Of a stretch of DNA of 64,000 nt, positions 24,424 through 32,902 are shown one piece after another. Location of the stretch: assembly GCF_003259155.1 (NCBI RefSeq), contig NZ_QGMQ01000001.1:1-64000 (forward strand), read 5' to 3'. The translations under genes were made by a program, and so were the position numbers. How positions within the stretch are numbered: position 1 is the stretch's first letter; every line of letters starts with the position of its first letter. The notes below the pieces were generated by a model. The model searched no databases. It was not told the DNA's origin and saw nothing but the letters and a program-made list of their open reading frames with translations. This stretch comes from Marinimicrobium alkaliphilum (lineage in GTDB: Bacteria > Pseudomonadota > Gammaproteobacteria > Pseudomonadales > Cellvibrionaceae).

Positions 24424-25272
24424 ATGAAATTAGTACGCGTGGGTCAACCTGGCGCCGAGCGTCCGGGGATTGTCGATGAGGCGGGGGCTATTCGCGACCT
24501 GTCATCGTTGGTGGATGATATTTCCGGTGATATCCTGACGGATATGGGGCTCAAAAGAATTCGTGACTGCGATATGTCAACGCTGCCCCTCATCGACGCC
24601 AGTGAGCGTATCGGCCCCTGTGTTGGGCATGTGGGTAAATTTATCTGCATCGGCCTCAACTATGTGGACCATTGCGAAGAAACCGGCGCAGACGTGCCCA
24701 AAGAGCCGGTTGTGTTTATGAAAGCCACCAGTGCCATTTGCGGCCCCAACGATGCCATTATCAAACCGCGCGGATCAGAAAAGCTCGACTGGGAAGTGGA
24801 ACTGGGTATTGTGATTGGGCAGGAGGCCAGATACGTCAGCGAACAGGACGCCGAGAAGTATATCGCCGGTTACTGTGTGGTACACGATGTCTCCGAACGC
24901 AGCTTCCAGTTGGAGCGCGGCGGCCAGTGGGATAAAGGGAAGGGGTGCGATACCTTTGGCCCTATCGGTCCTTATTTGGTAACCCGCGATGAGGTAAAAG
25001 ACCCGCTTGCGCTGTCATTGTGGCTGAAGGTCAACGACAAGACCTGGCAAAATTCCAGTACCCGTAATATGGTCTTTGGTCCCGCGCATCTGGTTTCCTA
25101 TTTAAGTCAGTTTATGAGTTTGCAGCCGGGGGATATCATCTCTACCGGTACCCCGCCGGGCGTGGGCCTGGGCCAGGCACCGCCGGTGTATTTGCAGGCC
25201 GGTGATAAGGTTGAGCTGTCTGTCGAGGGGCTGGGGACTCAGTCACAAACGGTTGTTGAGTGTTCATACTGA
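24424..25272 (+). CDS. FAH-family hydrolase, 2,4-diketo-3-deoxy-L-fuconate hydrolase type
   Basis: A 282-residue fumarylacetoacetate hydrolase-family enzyme. The conserved core is visible: FICIGLNYVDHCEETG, VVFMKATSAICGPNDAI, LDWEVELGIVIG with the metal-binding Glu pair, YCVVHDVSERSFQ, KGCDTFGPIGPYLV and IISTGTPPGVG. Members next to an SDR in deoxysugar loci cleave 2,4-diketo-3-deoxy-L-fuconate (or the rhamnonate equivalent) to pyruvate and L-lactate, which completes the pathway here. AAGGATTG precedes the ATG at 24424; a TTG two codons upstream is a less likely start. Confidence 0.87.
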   Translation: MKLVRVGQPGAERPGIVDEAGAIRDLSSLVDDISGDILTDMGLKRIRDCDMSTLPLIDASERIGPCVGHVGKFICIGLNYVDHCEETGADVPKEPVVFMKATSAICGPNDAIIKPRGSEKLDWEVELGIVIGQEARYVSEQDAEKYIAGYCVVHDVSERSFQLERGGQWDKGKGCDTFGPIGPYLVTRDEVKDPLALSLWLKVNDKTWQNSSTRNMVFGPAHLVSYLSQFMSLQPGDIISTGTPPGVGLGQAPPVYLQAGDKVELSVEGLGTQSQTVVECSY

Positions 25273-25308
25273 GGTTGTCCAGAGGCGCTCGCGGTTAAAG
25301 GTTTTCCC

Positions 25309-25938
25309 ATGAATGATAAAATGCATCTCATGGAATTGTTCCCAATTCCGGTTTTCATTTTCAAAACCACTCAGGTAGACAATGACCACCTGTGTAAAAT
25401 GGTCTACCGGATTCGTGACGAAGAAATCAGTAGCGGTCGGGGCGACAAGGTGGGGCTGTCAAATCTTGGCGGTTTCCGTACCTACGATATCGCCAGGACC
25501 CCGGGTTTCGAGCAGCTCAGGGCGCACATTGTCTCAACGGTCAATGCACAGATCCTTGATGGCAAGTGGTATCCGGGAGGCCCGATCGATGAGAGCTATA
25601 TCGTCGGCATGTGGTCGGTAATCAATAACCGCGGCCATGCCAACAGTGTCCACAATCACCCCAACGCTTGGTTCAGCGGGGTCTACTACGCCAAAGTGCC
25701 CGACGACAATCAGAAGGCCGGTAGTATCTGCTTCCGGGATCCGATACTGGCGCGCACCTACTCTCGTTCTTTCTACCGCTCTTCGCAATCCGAGATCTGC
25801 TGCCTGCCGCCGGAAGAAGGGCTGATGGTCATCTTTCCCGGTTGGTTCGAACACTCGGTGCGGCCGAATCAGACGGACGACGATCGGGTTGCCATCTCCT
25901 TCAACATCAAGCCCCATCCCGATCCTGCCTTACAGTAA
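25309..25938 (+). CDS. Putative 2OG-Fe(II) oxygenase
   Basis: A 209-residue protein of the PF13759-type family. Candidate iron ligands are His in VHNHPNAWFSGVYY and His in PGWFEHSVRPN, and the Arg of DDRVAISFN fits the 2-oxoglutarate-binding position. Most members are uncharacterised, and the substrate is unknown. It lies 36 bases after the FAH-type hydrolase gene on the same strand with no terminator between, so it could be the last gene of the fucose operon, though nothing in its sequence ties it to sugar breakdown. Confidence 0.75.
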   Translation: MNDKMHLMELFPIPVFIFKTTQVDNDHLCKMVYRIRDEEISSGRGDKVGLSNLGGFRTYDIARTPGFEQLRAHIVSTVNAQILDGKWYPGGPIDESYIVGMWSVINNRGHANSVHNHPNAWFSGVYYAKVPDDNQKAGSICFRDPILARTYSRSFYRSSQSEICCLPPEEGLMVIFPGWFEHSVRPNQTDDDRVAISFNIKPHPDPALQ

Positions 25939-25996
25939 ATTCCAGGAAGAGAAAAAGCACCGCTGTAGATCAAGGCTGCGATCTTTAGGGTGAGGT

Positions 25997-26071
25997 CTAA
26001 CGAAGACCAATAAAAGAAAGGATCGCCAGAACGATCACGATTAAGCCGACGATATAGATGATGCTGTTCAT
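25997..26071 (-). CDS. 24-residue single-pass membrane peptide
   Basis: The minus strand encodes a 24-residue peptide starting MNSIIYIVGLIVIVLAILSF, hydrophobic along nearly its whole length and ending in GLR. A strong ribosome binding site (AGGAGAAGAG) lies just upstream of the ATG. The pattern resembles tiny conserved membrane proteins of gammaproteobacteria with no assigned role. The size fits one transmembrane helix. Confidence 0.7.
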   Translation of the reverse strand: MNSIIYIVGLIVIVLAILSFIGLR

Positions 26072-26324
26072 CAGTCTCTTCTCCTGCCCACAAGTATGAA
26101 ATTGGATGTGCGCCAGCGTCCCTGCGGCGCGCGCGATGTAACATCCTGTCCAGGCTGATCCTTCGCCTCATCCCACTTAAGAGTAGATTATCGGGGCTAT
26201 CCGTTCTGTTCGTTGGCGCACTCAATGAGGAAATTAAAGCCGGTATTGATCGCCACGACTGAATCCCTGTCACTGAGGAATTCGGGGGGCTATACTGATG
26301 GTCACTAGGCCGATGGAGGTGACA

Positions 26325-27320
26325 ATGAATCAAAGCGGAAATTCAATGCTTGTTGTTATCGGAGCTTCCGCTGGTGGCATGGCGGCTTTAAAAACGTTGG
26401 TGGCCCAGTTTCCGAAGGACTTTCCCGCACCCGTTTTTATTGTCAACCACATGGGTGCGAACACCACCGGTGAGGCGCTTGTGAAGGTTCTGAATGAGAG
26501 CGGCAGTCTTACCTGCGTACATGCTCGCAACGAACAGGTGTTTGAGCCGGGACATATCTATCTGGCGCCATCAGATCAACATATGCTGATTGCCGAAGGA
26601 AAAATTCTGGTGACCAAGGGCGCCAGGGAAAACCGCTCCCGGCCCGCGATTGACCCCTTGTTTCGCACCGCTGCTGTGGCCTACGGCAACCGGGTAATCG
26701 GAATTATCCTGACCGGCTACCTGGACGATGGTACCAGTGGCATGATGGCGATCAAGCGATGCGGGGGTGTCTGTATTGCCCAGGATCCTGAAGATGCGTC
26801 CTACCCGGACATGCCGCAATCGGTCATCGCGAATGTGGGCGCTGACTATTGTGTGCCGCTGGCGGGAATGGGGATGTTGCTTTCCGACCTGCTGAAGAGA
26901 GAGTTGCCGGAAAGAGCGCCAGCGCCGGAGGATATCGTGATCGAGGCAAGGATCGCGCAGCGGGTTCTGAGCGATCTGTCATCTGTCGAGGCGCTTGGCG
27001 AGCAGGTGCCGTTCAACTGTCCGGATTGTGGTGGTGTGCTATGGAAGGTGACGGAAGGGGAAATCCTGAGGTACCGCTGTCACACCGGCCATGCGTTTAG
27101 CGCCTCGGCGCTGCTTACACAACAAACGGTAAAGATAGAAGAAACCCTCTGGGTGGCGTTGAGAATGTTTGAAGAGCGTCAAAATCTGCTTGTCACTATG
27201 AGTCACAATGAAAGTAAGAAAACGCCTTCATCGACCTCGCAAAGGGCTAAAGATTCTCAAGTCCACATTGACCGTATTCGTGCCATGCTCAGGTCTACAG
27301 ACAAGGATGCTCATACCTAA
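26325..27320 (+). CDS. Orphan CheB-type methylesterase domain with C-terminal zinc motif
   Basis: A 331-residue protein. Residues 8 to about 190 form a CheB methylesterase domain: GASAGG with nucleophile Ser15, the His of IVNHMGAN and the Asp of GYLDDGTSGM give the catalytic triad. No receiver domain precedes it. Residues 228-260 (FNCPDCGGVLWKVTEGE, then ILRYRCHTGHAFS) form a zinc-ribbon-like unit found in a group of stand-alone CheB proteins. No chemotaxis genes are near, so its target is unclear. The ATG at 26325 is chosen because GGAGGTGACA directly precedes it. The 3' end overlaps the convergent hemolysin III gene by four bases. Confidence 0.85.
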   Translation: MNQSGNSMLVVIGASAGGMAALKTLVAQFPKDFPAPVFIVNHMGANTTGEALVKVLNESGSLTCVHARNEQVFEPGHIYLAPSDQHMLIAEGKILVTKGARENRSRPAIDPLFRTAAVAYGNRVIGIILTGYLDDGTSGMMAIKRCGGVCIAQDPEDASYPDMPQSVIANVGADYCVPLAGMGMLLSDLLKRELPERAPAPEDIVIEARIAQRVLSDLSSVEALGEQVPFNCPDCGGVLWKVTEGEILRYRCHTGHAFSASALLTQQTVKIEETLWVALRMFEERQNLLVTMSHNESKKTPSSTSQRAKDSQVHIDRIRAMLRSTDKDAHT

Positions 27321-28093
27321 GGCGCAGTCACGCCGTGGGCGTAACTGAAAATCGCGACGAAGTGACACAGGGTGCCGGTCAGTACGAATAAATGCCACAC
27401 AAAATGGGCAAACTTGACGCGGCTGTCGAGCGCATAAAACACGATACCGAGGGTATAGGCGGCGCCACCGGCTGCCAGCCAAACCAGACCTGCCGTTTCG
27501 ACCTCCCGGGTGAGCGGGTGTAGGGCAACCAGGATCATCCAGCCCATAACCAGATAGAGCCCCACCGACAGGACGGGATGGTGCAGCCTTCTCAGGCTTT
27601 TCATCACCACCCCGAAAGCCGCTACTGCCCAGATAATCCCAAACAGCGTCCAGCCCCAGGGGCCACTCAGCGCGCCCAGGGTAAAGGGGGTATAGGTGCC
27701 CGCAATGAGCAGGTAGATGGCGGAGTGGTCGATATCTTTGCACACCCGCTTGGCTCGCCCCTGGGGCAACATGTGGTAAACCGACGACGCCAAATACAAC
27801 ACAATCATGGTGGCGCAGAAAATACTGACGCCCACCACAAAAGCCGGGTCGCCCAAGCGCACCGCCCGAACCACCAAAAAGGGTGTAGCGGCAATGGCTG
27901 AAATCAGGCCTGCGGCATGGCTGGCGGTATTGGCAACTTCCTCCCCCACGGTTTGCAACCGACCTCTAAATGCATTGATGGCGGTCTTGGCGGTCACGCT
28001 TTGCGTCCTCTTTTCGGGCCCATAGATCTTCAGTGTAGCCCAGATCCGCAAAGCCCATAAGCGATAAAACTCCGCGTTTTGAACCTCTTGCAT
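27317..28093 (-). CDS. Hemolysin III / PAQR family membrane protein
   Basis: A 258-residue protein with seven predicted membrane helices. The family motifs are present: EEVANTASHAAGLI near residue 51 with the first conserved His, SSVYHMLPQG, CKDIDHSAIYLLIAGTYTPF, and the C-terminal HFVWHLFVLTGTLCHF. The conserved His and Asp residues form a metal site in this superfamily. It resembles YqfA/TrhA homologues, with roles in membrane fatty acid homeostasis; calling it a haemolysin would overstate the evidence. The first 35 residues are poorly conserved, so an internal start is possible. Confidence 0.85.
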   Translation of the reverse strand: MQEVQNAEFYRLWALRIWATLKIYGPEKRTQSVTAKTAINAFRGRLQTVGEEVANTASHAAGLISAIAATPFLVVRAVRLGDPAFVVGVSIFCATMIVLYLASSVYHMLPQGRAKRVCKDIDHSAIYLLIAGTYTPFTLGALSGPWGWTLFGIIWAVAAFGVVMKSLRRLHHPVLSVGLYLVMGWMILVALHPLTREVETAGLVWLAAGGAAYTLGIVFYALDSRVKFAHFVWHLFVLTGTLCHFVAIFSYAHGVTAP

Positions 28094-28217
28094 TTTCAGA
28101 GAAGTTCTCTATAGTCGATGCCTAAATAACTGAGACAGGACGTCGATATTTCAACGAAGCGATCCGTCCCAGCGCACCCCCCCCTAGTGAGAACTGCCAT
28201 GAAGGAGAATAGGCGAC

Positions 28218-28844
28218 ATGGAGTACGATACCGCGAAATACAAAGTCTTTAAGTTTCCCTCACCCTTGCTGATTCATTGGGTTCTGAACCCAGGTTTGGC
28301 ATTCAACGAGGTGATTTTGGGACAGCGGATTCCCAAAATCACGTTGATCGACAAGACCAGTAAGGCGCCCTTGATGGAGCGCCAGTATGTGCCATGCCCG
28401 CATTGTCATGCGATTCATGATGCTCGGCTGTGGTCCGGAGACAATGCGTTTGGGCACTGGTTTGGTCTTGTCTGCCCGGACTGCCATGGCAAAATTCCTT
28501 GCCTGTGGAATCTCACAAGTCTCGTTTTTTTGGCCTTGACCTTTCCGTTGTGGATCTGGTTCAAGCTGTTTGGCGAGCGCTGGTGGGTAAAGAAGGAACT
28601 GACGCGTCTCGATAAGGCGTCACACAGCCGTTTTCCCGAAGCGAAGTCTACAAGTTGGCTGAAGATGGGACTTTCGTTCGGCGCCCTTATGTTCGTGTTC
28701 TTTTCCCTGCCAGGAATGTATTTAACCGGTACGCTTTCGTTTGAGTTGTTCGCTATTCAGGCGTTTATCTGCCTTCTTGCTGGACTCGCTTTTGGGTTTT
28801 TTATGAAGTTGTCCCTGGGCCGGAAAATGAAGAATAATGACTGA
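28218..28844 (+). CDS. Hypothetical membrane protein with CxxC pairs
   Basis: A 208-residue protein I do not recognise. It has a soluble N-terminal part with two cysteine pairs, CPHC (59-62) and CPDC (about 86-89) followed by HGKIPC, which look like a zinc ribbon, then three hydrophobic segments near residues 98-113, 154-171 and 177-198. GAAGGAG lies upstream of the ATG at 28218. It is followed after nine bases by the DUF4153 gene and the two are probably co-transcribed. Confidence 0.6.
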   Translation: MEYDTAKYKVFKFPSPLLIHWVLNPGLAFNEVILGQRIPKITLIDKTSKAPLMERQYVPCPHCHAIHDARLWSGDNAFGHWFGLVCPDCHGKIPCLWNLTSLVFLALTFPLWIWFKLFGERWWVKKELTRLDKASHSRFPEAKSTSWLKMGLSFGALMFVFFSLPGMYLTGTLSFELFAIQAFICLLAGLAFGFFMKLSLGRKMKNND

Positions 28845-28853
28845 GAACTGACT

Positions 28854-30602
28854 ATGAATGATCTTTCCCGTGAAAACCGGTTGGCCTTTATGGTGCTCGC
28901 CGTCGTTCAATCCCTGGTTTTGCTGTTGCTGCACAAGGCCATTGAGCATGAAGTGTGGCCCTCGACCCACACGTCCTGGTTGTTTGCCGGCTATACCGTC
29001 GCTATTGGCTTGCCGCTGTTTCTGTACGTGGGCGCGGTGGAGTGGCGTGACCGGGCCAATGCCGTTGCCGCACTGGTGTTGGCGCCGGTGCTCTTCTGGG
29101 TGGGCTGGCATCACGGCTGGCTGAGCGAGCCGTCGTTGGCGGATACCGACTATCGCTATTTTGGCGGACTGGGTGCCCTGGGCTACGGCATGCCGATCGC
29201 GCTGTTTATTCTGGGGTTTTTCTTTCGCACCTGGCGCGAGCAGGGGCGGTTGGACTATGCCGGATTACTGGAAAATTCCTGGCGCAATGCGCTGACACTG
29301 AAATTCCTCGGGCTATTTTTGCTGGTGTTCTGGTTGCTGCTATTGCTCTGGGCAATGTTGTTCAGTGTGCTTGAGGTCGATTTTTTTAAAACCCTGTTCA
29401 GTGACCCGGTGTTTATTTACCCGGTGAGCGGGCTGGTGGTGGGTTGGGGCCTGGGACTGATTCGCGCTCGTGAGGGCATGGTCGCCACTGTGCGGCGTCT
29501 GTGCGAAGCGCTGACCCGGGCGCTGCTGCCGTTGATTGGGGTAATTCTGATTCTGTTCTTGGCCGTGTTGCCGTTTACCGGCATTCAGCTTTTATGGGAA
29601 ACCGGCTACGCCGCCGCGCTTATGCTCTGGCTGGCCGTGGTGCTCTTGTACTTTGCCAATGCGGCCATGGCGGATGACATGCAGCCCTTCGGGGAATCGC
29701 CCTGGCTGCGCCGTTTACTGATGGTGGCGATGATTGTGCTACCCGTCACTCTGGTGTTGGCGCTTTGGTCCCTGGGGTTGCGTATCGACCAGTACGGTCT
29801 GACTTTGGGTCGCCTGTGGGGTTTGTTGGTGGCGCTGTTCACCGCGCTGTTCAGCGTCGGTTATGCGGTCCTGATTGTCTGGAAACGGGGTTTGCCAGCG
29901 CAGCATCTGCACCGTTGGAACACCTGGCTTGGGGGCGGTTTGGCGCTGGTATTGGTGTTGGTCAATACCCCGTCGCTGGACTTCCATAAACTGTCTGCCC
30001 AGAGTCAGGTGACGCGCCTGGAACGTGGCGCCACGGCGGTGGACGACTTCGATGTGCTCTACCTGCGCTTTAATCTGGGCAGCTACGGCGTCAGGGCCTT
30101 GCAGCAGTTACAGGAGGAGGACTGGGTCGTAGCAGAGCCGGATCTGCTGGCGCGCATTGAGGCCGGTCTGGCGGCCAGAACCCGCTGGCAGCGTATTGAG
30201 CCAGAGGCTGTTAGCGGTGTCGAGCAGCGTCGCGAGCGGGTTCATATTCTGCCCGGAACGGTGGTGAGTGATAGCTTTCTCGCAGCGTTGGATGTGGATC
30301 TTCCGGTGGTCCGCGGCTGCCTGTCGGGAGAGCACCCCTGTGTGGTGGGGGATCTGGACTACGCCGGTGATCCGCATCGGGTTGTGGCCTCCGTCGAGCG
30401 GCACTGGCTTGACGGCCAGGTGTGGCGCTGGCGTGATGATCAATGGGTACACTTTGGCCGCCTCCAGCGTCTGACCTGTGAGGGCGCGCGCATCCTCGAT
30501 CCCGAACAGCCTTTCGTGCCGCTTCAGGGCGCCTACGCCCTGGTGACCAATGGCGGATGTGTGTTTCAGATGCAACCTTCGGAGGCGCAACTGGCTGAGT
30601 GA
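28854..30602 (+). CDS. DUF4153 membrane protein
   Basis: A 582-residue inner-membrane protein with about ten to twelve helices in the first 370 residues and a soluble C-terminal domain of about 200 residues (from KLSAQSQVTRLERG). The order fits the DUF4153 family, which has no established function; the segment FDVLYLRFNLGSYGVRALQQ is the typical start of the soluble part. The Shine-Dalgarno GAACTGACT is weak, but the gene starts nine bases after the previous stop, suggesting coupling. Confidence 0.78.
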   Translation: MNDLSRENRLAFMVLAVVQSLVLLLLHKAIEHEVWPSTHTSWLFAGYTVAIGLPLFLYVGAVEWRDRANAVAALVLAPVLFWVGWHHGWLSEPSLADTDYRYFGGLGALGYGMPIALFILGFFFRTWREQGRLDYAGLLENSWRNALTLKFLGLFLLVFWLLLLLWAMLFSVLEVDFFKTLFSDPVFIYPVSGLVVGWGLGLIRAREGMVATVRRLCEALTRALLPLIGVILILFLAVLPFTGIQLLWETGYAAALMLWLAVVLLYFANAAMADDMQPFGESPWLRRLLMVAMIVLPVTLVLALWSLGLRIDQYGLTLGRLWGLLVALFTALFSVGYAVLIVWKRGLPAQHLHRWNTWLGGGLALVLVLVNTPSLDFHKLSAQSQVTRLERGATAVDDFDVLYLRFNLGSYGVRALQQLQEEDWVVAEPDLLARIEAGLAARTRWQRIEPEAVSGVEQRRERVHILPGTVVSDSFLAALDVDLPVVRGCLSGEHPCVVGDLDYAGDPHRVVASVERHWLDGQVWRWRDDQWVHFGRLQRLTCEGARILDPEQPFVPLQGAYALVTNGGCVFQMQPSEAQLAE

Positions 30603-30606
30603 AGGC

Positions 30607-30659
30607 TTGACTTTATTGTCAAAGTGGTATAAATATAAAACTACTTTGAAAAACAAAGT
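30607..30659 (+). promoter_or_regulatory. Promoter with two ACTTT...AAAGT operators
   Basis: A -35 box TTGACT (30607-30612) and a -10 box TATAAA (30628-30633) are 15 bases apart. Two related palindromes overlap them: ACTTT-N6-AAAGT (30610-30625, with TTGAC/GTCAA at its core) and ACTTT-N7-AAAGT (30643-30659, extended to ACTTTG/CAAAGT). They are plausible binding sites for the winged-helix regulator encoded two genes downstream. Confidence 0.55.
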
Positions 30660-30697
30660 TAATTCAAGGCACTTTACTCCACAGAGGGGAGGCGGCA

Positions 30698-31297
30698 ATG
30701 GACACTCATGCAAACGCGAGTGAAGATCTCGCATTTATTCGGGAAATAATGGCTGATACCCGTCAGGCGGCGGGCATCAGTGGGGGTTATTTTGTGCTCT
30801 GGGGCCTGGTGGTGGGCGTCGGGTTGGTGGCCACCTGGTTACAGGTAATAGGTGTGTTGCCCTACCAGCCGATGTTGACCTGGGGGACTTGTCTGGGGCT
30901 GGGTGCCGTGGGCAATATCCTGATGATGTGGCGGGATTTCCGCCGCCCGGTGAACAGTCGCGCAGGCCGGCTGGTCGGTACCGTCTGGATGGGTCTGTTC
31001 GTGACCCAGATGATCTTTATCGTCGCGCACCTGGGCTTCAATACGCTGCCCGGCGAGCACATGCCGGGGATTTTCTCCAGTCTGTTGGGGACCGGTATCT
31101 TTATTACCGGTGTGCTCGCGGGTATGCCTTGGCTGCGCAATATGGCACTCGCCTGGTGGTTGGGGGCGTTTGCGATGTTTGCGTGGCCCGGAGACTACGT
31201 CAGCCTGTTAATGGGCGGGTTGTTGCTGTTGTTCTACGTGGTGCCCGGCCTGGTCCTGATCAAACAACAGCGAGCACAGGCCGCGAGCGAGGTGTAG
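30698..31297 (+). CDS. Hypothetical membrane protein (regulator-linked)
   Basis: A 199-residue protein with a 15-residue polar N-terminus (SEDLAFIREIMADTRQA) followed by about six membrane helices. I do not recognise a named family, but genes of this kind, with a short acidic head then GGYFVLWGLVVG, are often found just ahead of a small winged-helix regulator, as here (one base separates them). AGGGGAGG upstream of the ATG is a strong ribosome binding site. It probably forms a two-gene, self-regulated operon. Confidence 0.7.
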   Translation: MDTHANASEDLAFIREIMADTRQAAGISGGYFVLWGLVVGVGLVATWLQVIGVLPYQPMLTWGTCLGLGAVGNILMMWRDFRRPVNSRAGRLVGTVWMGLFVTQMIFIVAHLGFNTLPGEHMPGIFSSLLGTGIFITGVLAGMPWLRNMALAWWLGAFAMFAWPGDYVSLLMGGLLLLFYVVPGLVLIKQQRAQAASEV

Positions 31298-31298
31298 G

Positions 31299-31610
31299 GT
31301 GTCCGAGTTTGATCACAACCAACTGGACGACCTGATCCACTCGCGCATCCGCCTGGCCGTTATGGCGGTGCTCGCGGGGCTGGATAGCGCGGATTTCACT
31401 TTTATCCGCGACCGGGTCAAAACCACCGACGGCAACCTGAGCACGCATTTGCGCAAGCTTGAGGACAACGGCTACATCGACGTGGAGAAGCGCTTTGAAG
31501 GCCGCAAGCCGGTGACCGAAATCGCGCTCAGCGCCAAGGGCAGGGAAGCCTTTGCGCAGTACCTCAACCGGCTGGAGTCGATGCTGGGTAACGGTGCCCA
31601 CTCTTCCTGA
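31299..31610 (+). CDS. Small winged-helix transcriptional regulator
   Basis: A 103-residue single-domain regulator. A winged helix fills it: RLAVMAVLAGLDSADFTFIR, DRVKTTDGNLSTHLRKLED as helix-turn-helix, and NGYIDVEKRFEGRKPVTEIALS as the wing. It matches the MarR/ArsR-like group sometimes annotated as winged helix DNA-binding domain proteins. It starts with GTG one base after the membrane protein stop. It is likely to bind the palindromes at 30610-30659 and regulate its own operon; no metal-binding cysteines are present. Confidence 0.85.
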   Translation: MSEFDHNQLDDLIHSRIRLAVMAVLAGLDSADFTFIRDRVKTTDGNLSTHLRKLEDNGYIDVEKRFEGRKPVTEIALSAKGREAFAQYLNRLESMLGNGAHSS

Positions 31611-31723
31611 CGTTTTTCCTGTAAGAAATTGTGCCTTCGGGCGACTATCCTCAGTAGTACCGGCCGGGCCGAGCGCCCGAGCCGGTTTTCATTGTGTCTG
31701 ATTGGCGAAGCTGAGGAGCGATT

Positions 31724-32848
31724 GTGGCGCAACGCATTGTTCTGGCCGGGGCCGGCCACGCCCACCTGGAGGTGCTCAAGGCACTGGCCGAGCGGCCTCT
31801 GGCGGATGCCCACATTGTGCTGATCAATCCTTCCCGCTATGTGACCTACTCGGGCCGGGTGCCCGGCTGGATGGCCGGACATTACGATCTGGCCCAGTGC
31901 CGGATTGACCTGCTGCCGCTGGTGCGGGCCGCAGGCGTCGAGCTGTTGGAGCAGCCGGTGGCGGGCATGGATGCCGATCGGGACTGTGTAGCCTGCCCGG
32001 GAATTCCGCCTATTGAATACGACTGGCTTTCACTCAATGTCGGCGGCGAGACCGACGTCTCCTGGTTTGAGGCCGCCGAGCCGTTGTTGCTGCCGGTGCG
32101 GCCTTTGGCGGAGTTTGCCGAGCGTTGGCAGACCCTGTTGGCACAGGCAGAGCGCGAGCGCGCTTTCCGCTTGCGGGTGGTAGGCGCCGGTGCCGCCGGG
32201 GTGGAACTGGCCCTGGCGGCCCAGCATCGGTTGTGCTCGTTGGGCTCCGGTGTTGCGGTGAGCCTGATCACCTCGGCGCAGGGCTTGTTGCCCGGTCATG
32301 GCGGGATGGCGGTCCGCGCCCTGGAGCGCGAGTTGCGTGCGCGCAAGATCGCGCTGGTGCGCGGCCCCGCCGCCGGCACCGAGTCGGGGGTGTTGCTGCC
32401 CACGGGTGAGTCACTGCCTGCCGACGGTATTATTTTGGCCACCGGGCGTCGCCCGCCCTGTTGGCTCAGTCTGTCGCGCCTGGCGCTGGATGAAGAGGAC
32501 CATGTTCAGGTTGACGCCCAGCAACGCAGCCTCTCCCATGCTAATGTGTTTGCGGTGGGGGACATCTGCCAGCGCGTGGACCGACCCCTGGCACACTCCG
32601 GTGTCCATGCGGTGATGGGCGGCAAAGTGCTGGCCCACAATCTGCGCGCGGCGGCACAGGGCGGCGCTTACCGGCCCTATCGTCCCAAACCCCGGTCGCT
32701 ATACCTGTTAGGCTTGGGGGATCAGCGCGCGCTGGCCTCCTGGGGGCCATTGGCAGCCCGCGGACGCTGGGCCTGGCGCTGGAAGCAGCGCATTGATGAG
32801 CGCTATATGGCAAGCTTGACTTTTGCAACAAAGGCCGGCCGCGGGTGA
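31724..32848 (+). CDS. FAD-dependent oxidoreductase related to the N-terminal domain of SelD fusions
   Basis: A 374-residue flavoprotein with an N-terminal FAD-binding motif (IVLAGAGHAHLEVLKAL), a second nucleotide-binding motif (LRVVGAGAAGVELALAA) and a late FAD motif (ANVFAVGDICQ). The GAGHAHLEVL version of the first motif is typical of proteins fused to selenophosphate synthetase (SelD) in some bacteria, but here the SelD part is absent. NDH-2-like electron transfer is likely and the substrate is unknown. It lies 54 bases upstream of the arsS gene and may belong to the same locus. Confidence 0.75.
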   Translation: MAQRIVLAGAGHAHLEVLKALAERPLADAHIVLINPSRYVTYSGRVPGWMAGHYDLAQCRIDLLPLVRAAGVELLEQPVAGMDADRDCVACPGIPPIEYDWLSLNVGGETDVSWFEAAEPLLLPVRPLAEFAERWQTLLAQAERERAFRLRVVGAGAAGVELALAAQHRLCSLGSGVAVSLITSAQGLLPGHGGMAVRALERELRARKIALVRGPAAGTESGVLLPTGESLPADGIILATGRRPPCWLSLSRLALDEEDHVQVDAQQRSLSHANVFAVGDICQRVDRPLAHSGVHAVMGGKVLAHNLRAAAQGGAYRPYRPKPRSLYLLGLGDQRALASWGPLAARGRWAWRWKQRIDERYMASLTFATKAGRG

Positions 32849-32902
32849 TGATCCCTTTACGTATGGCGCCGTAACTTCTTACCACAATTTAGGAGCCTCC
32901 CA

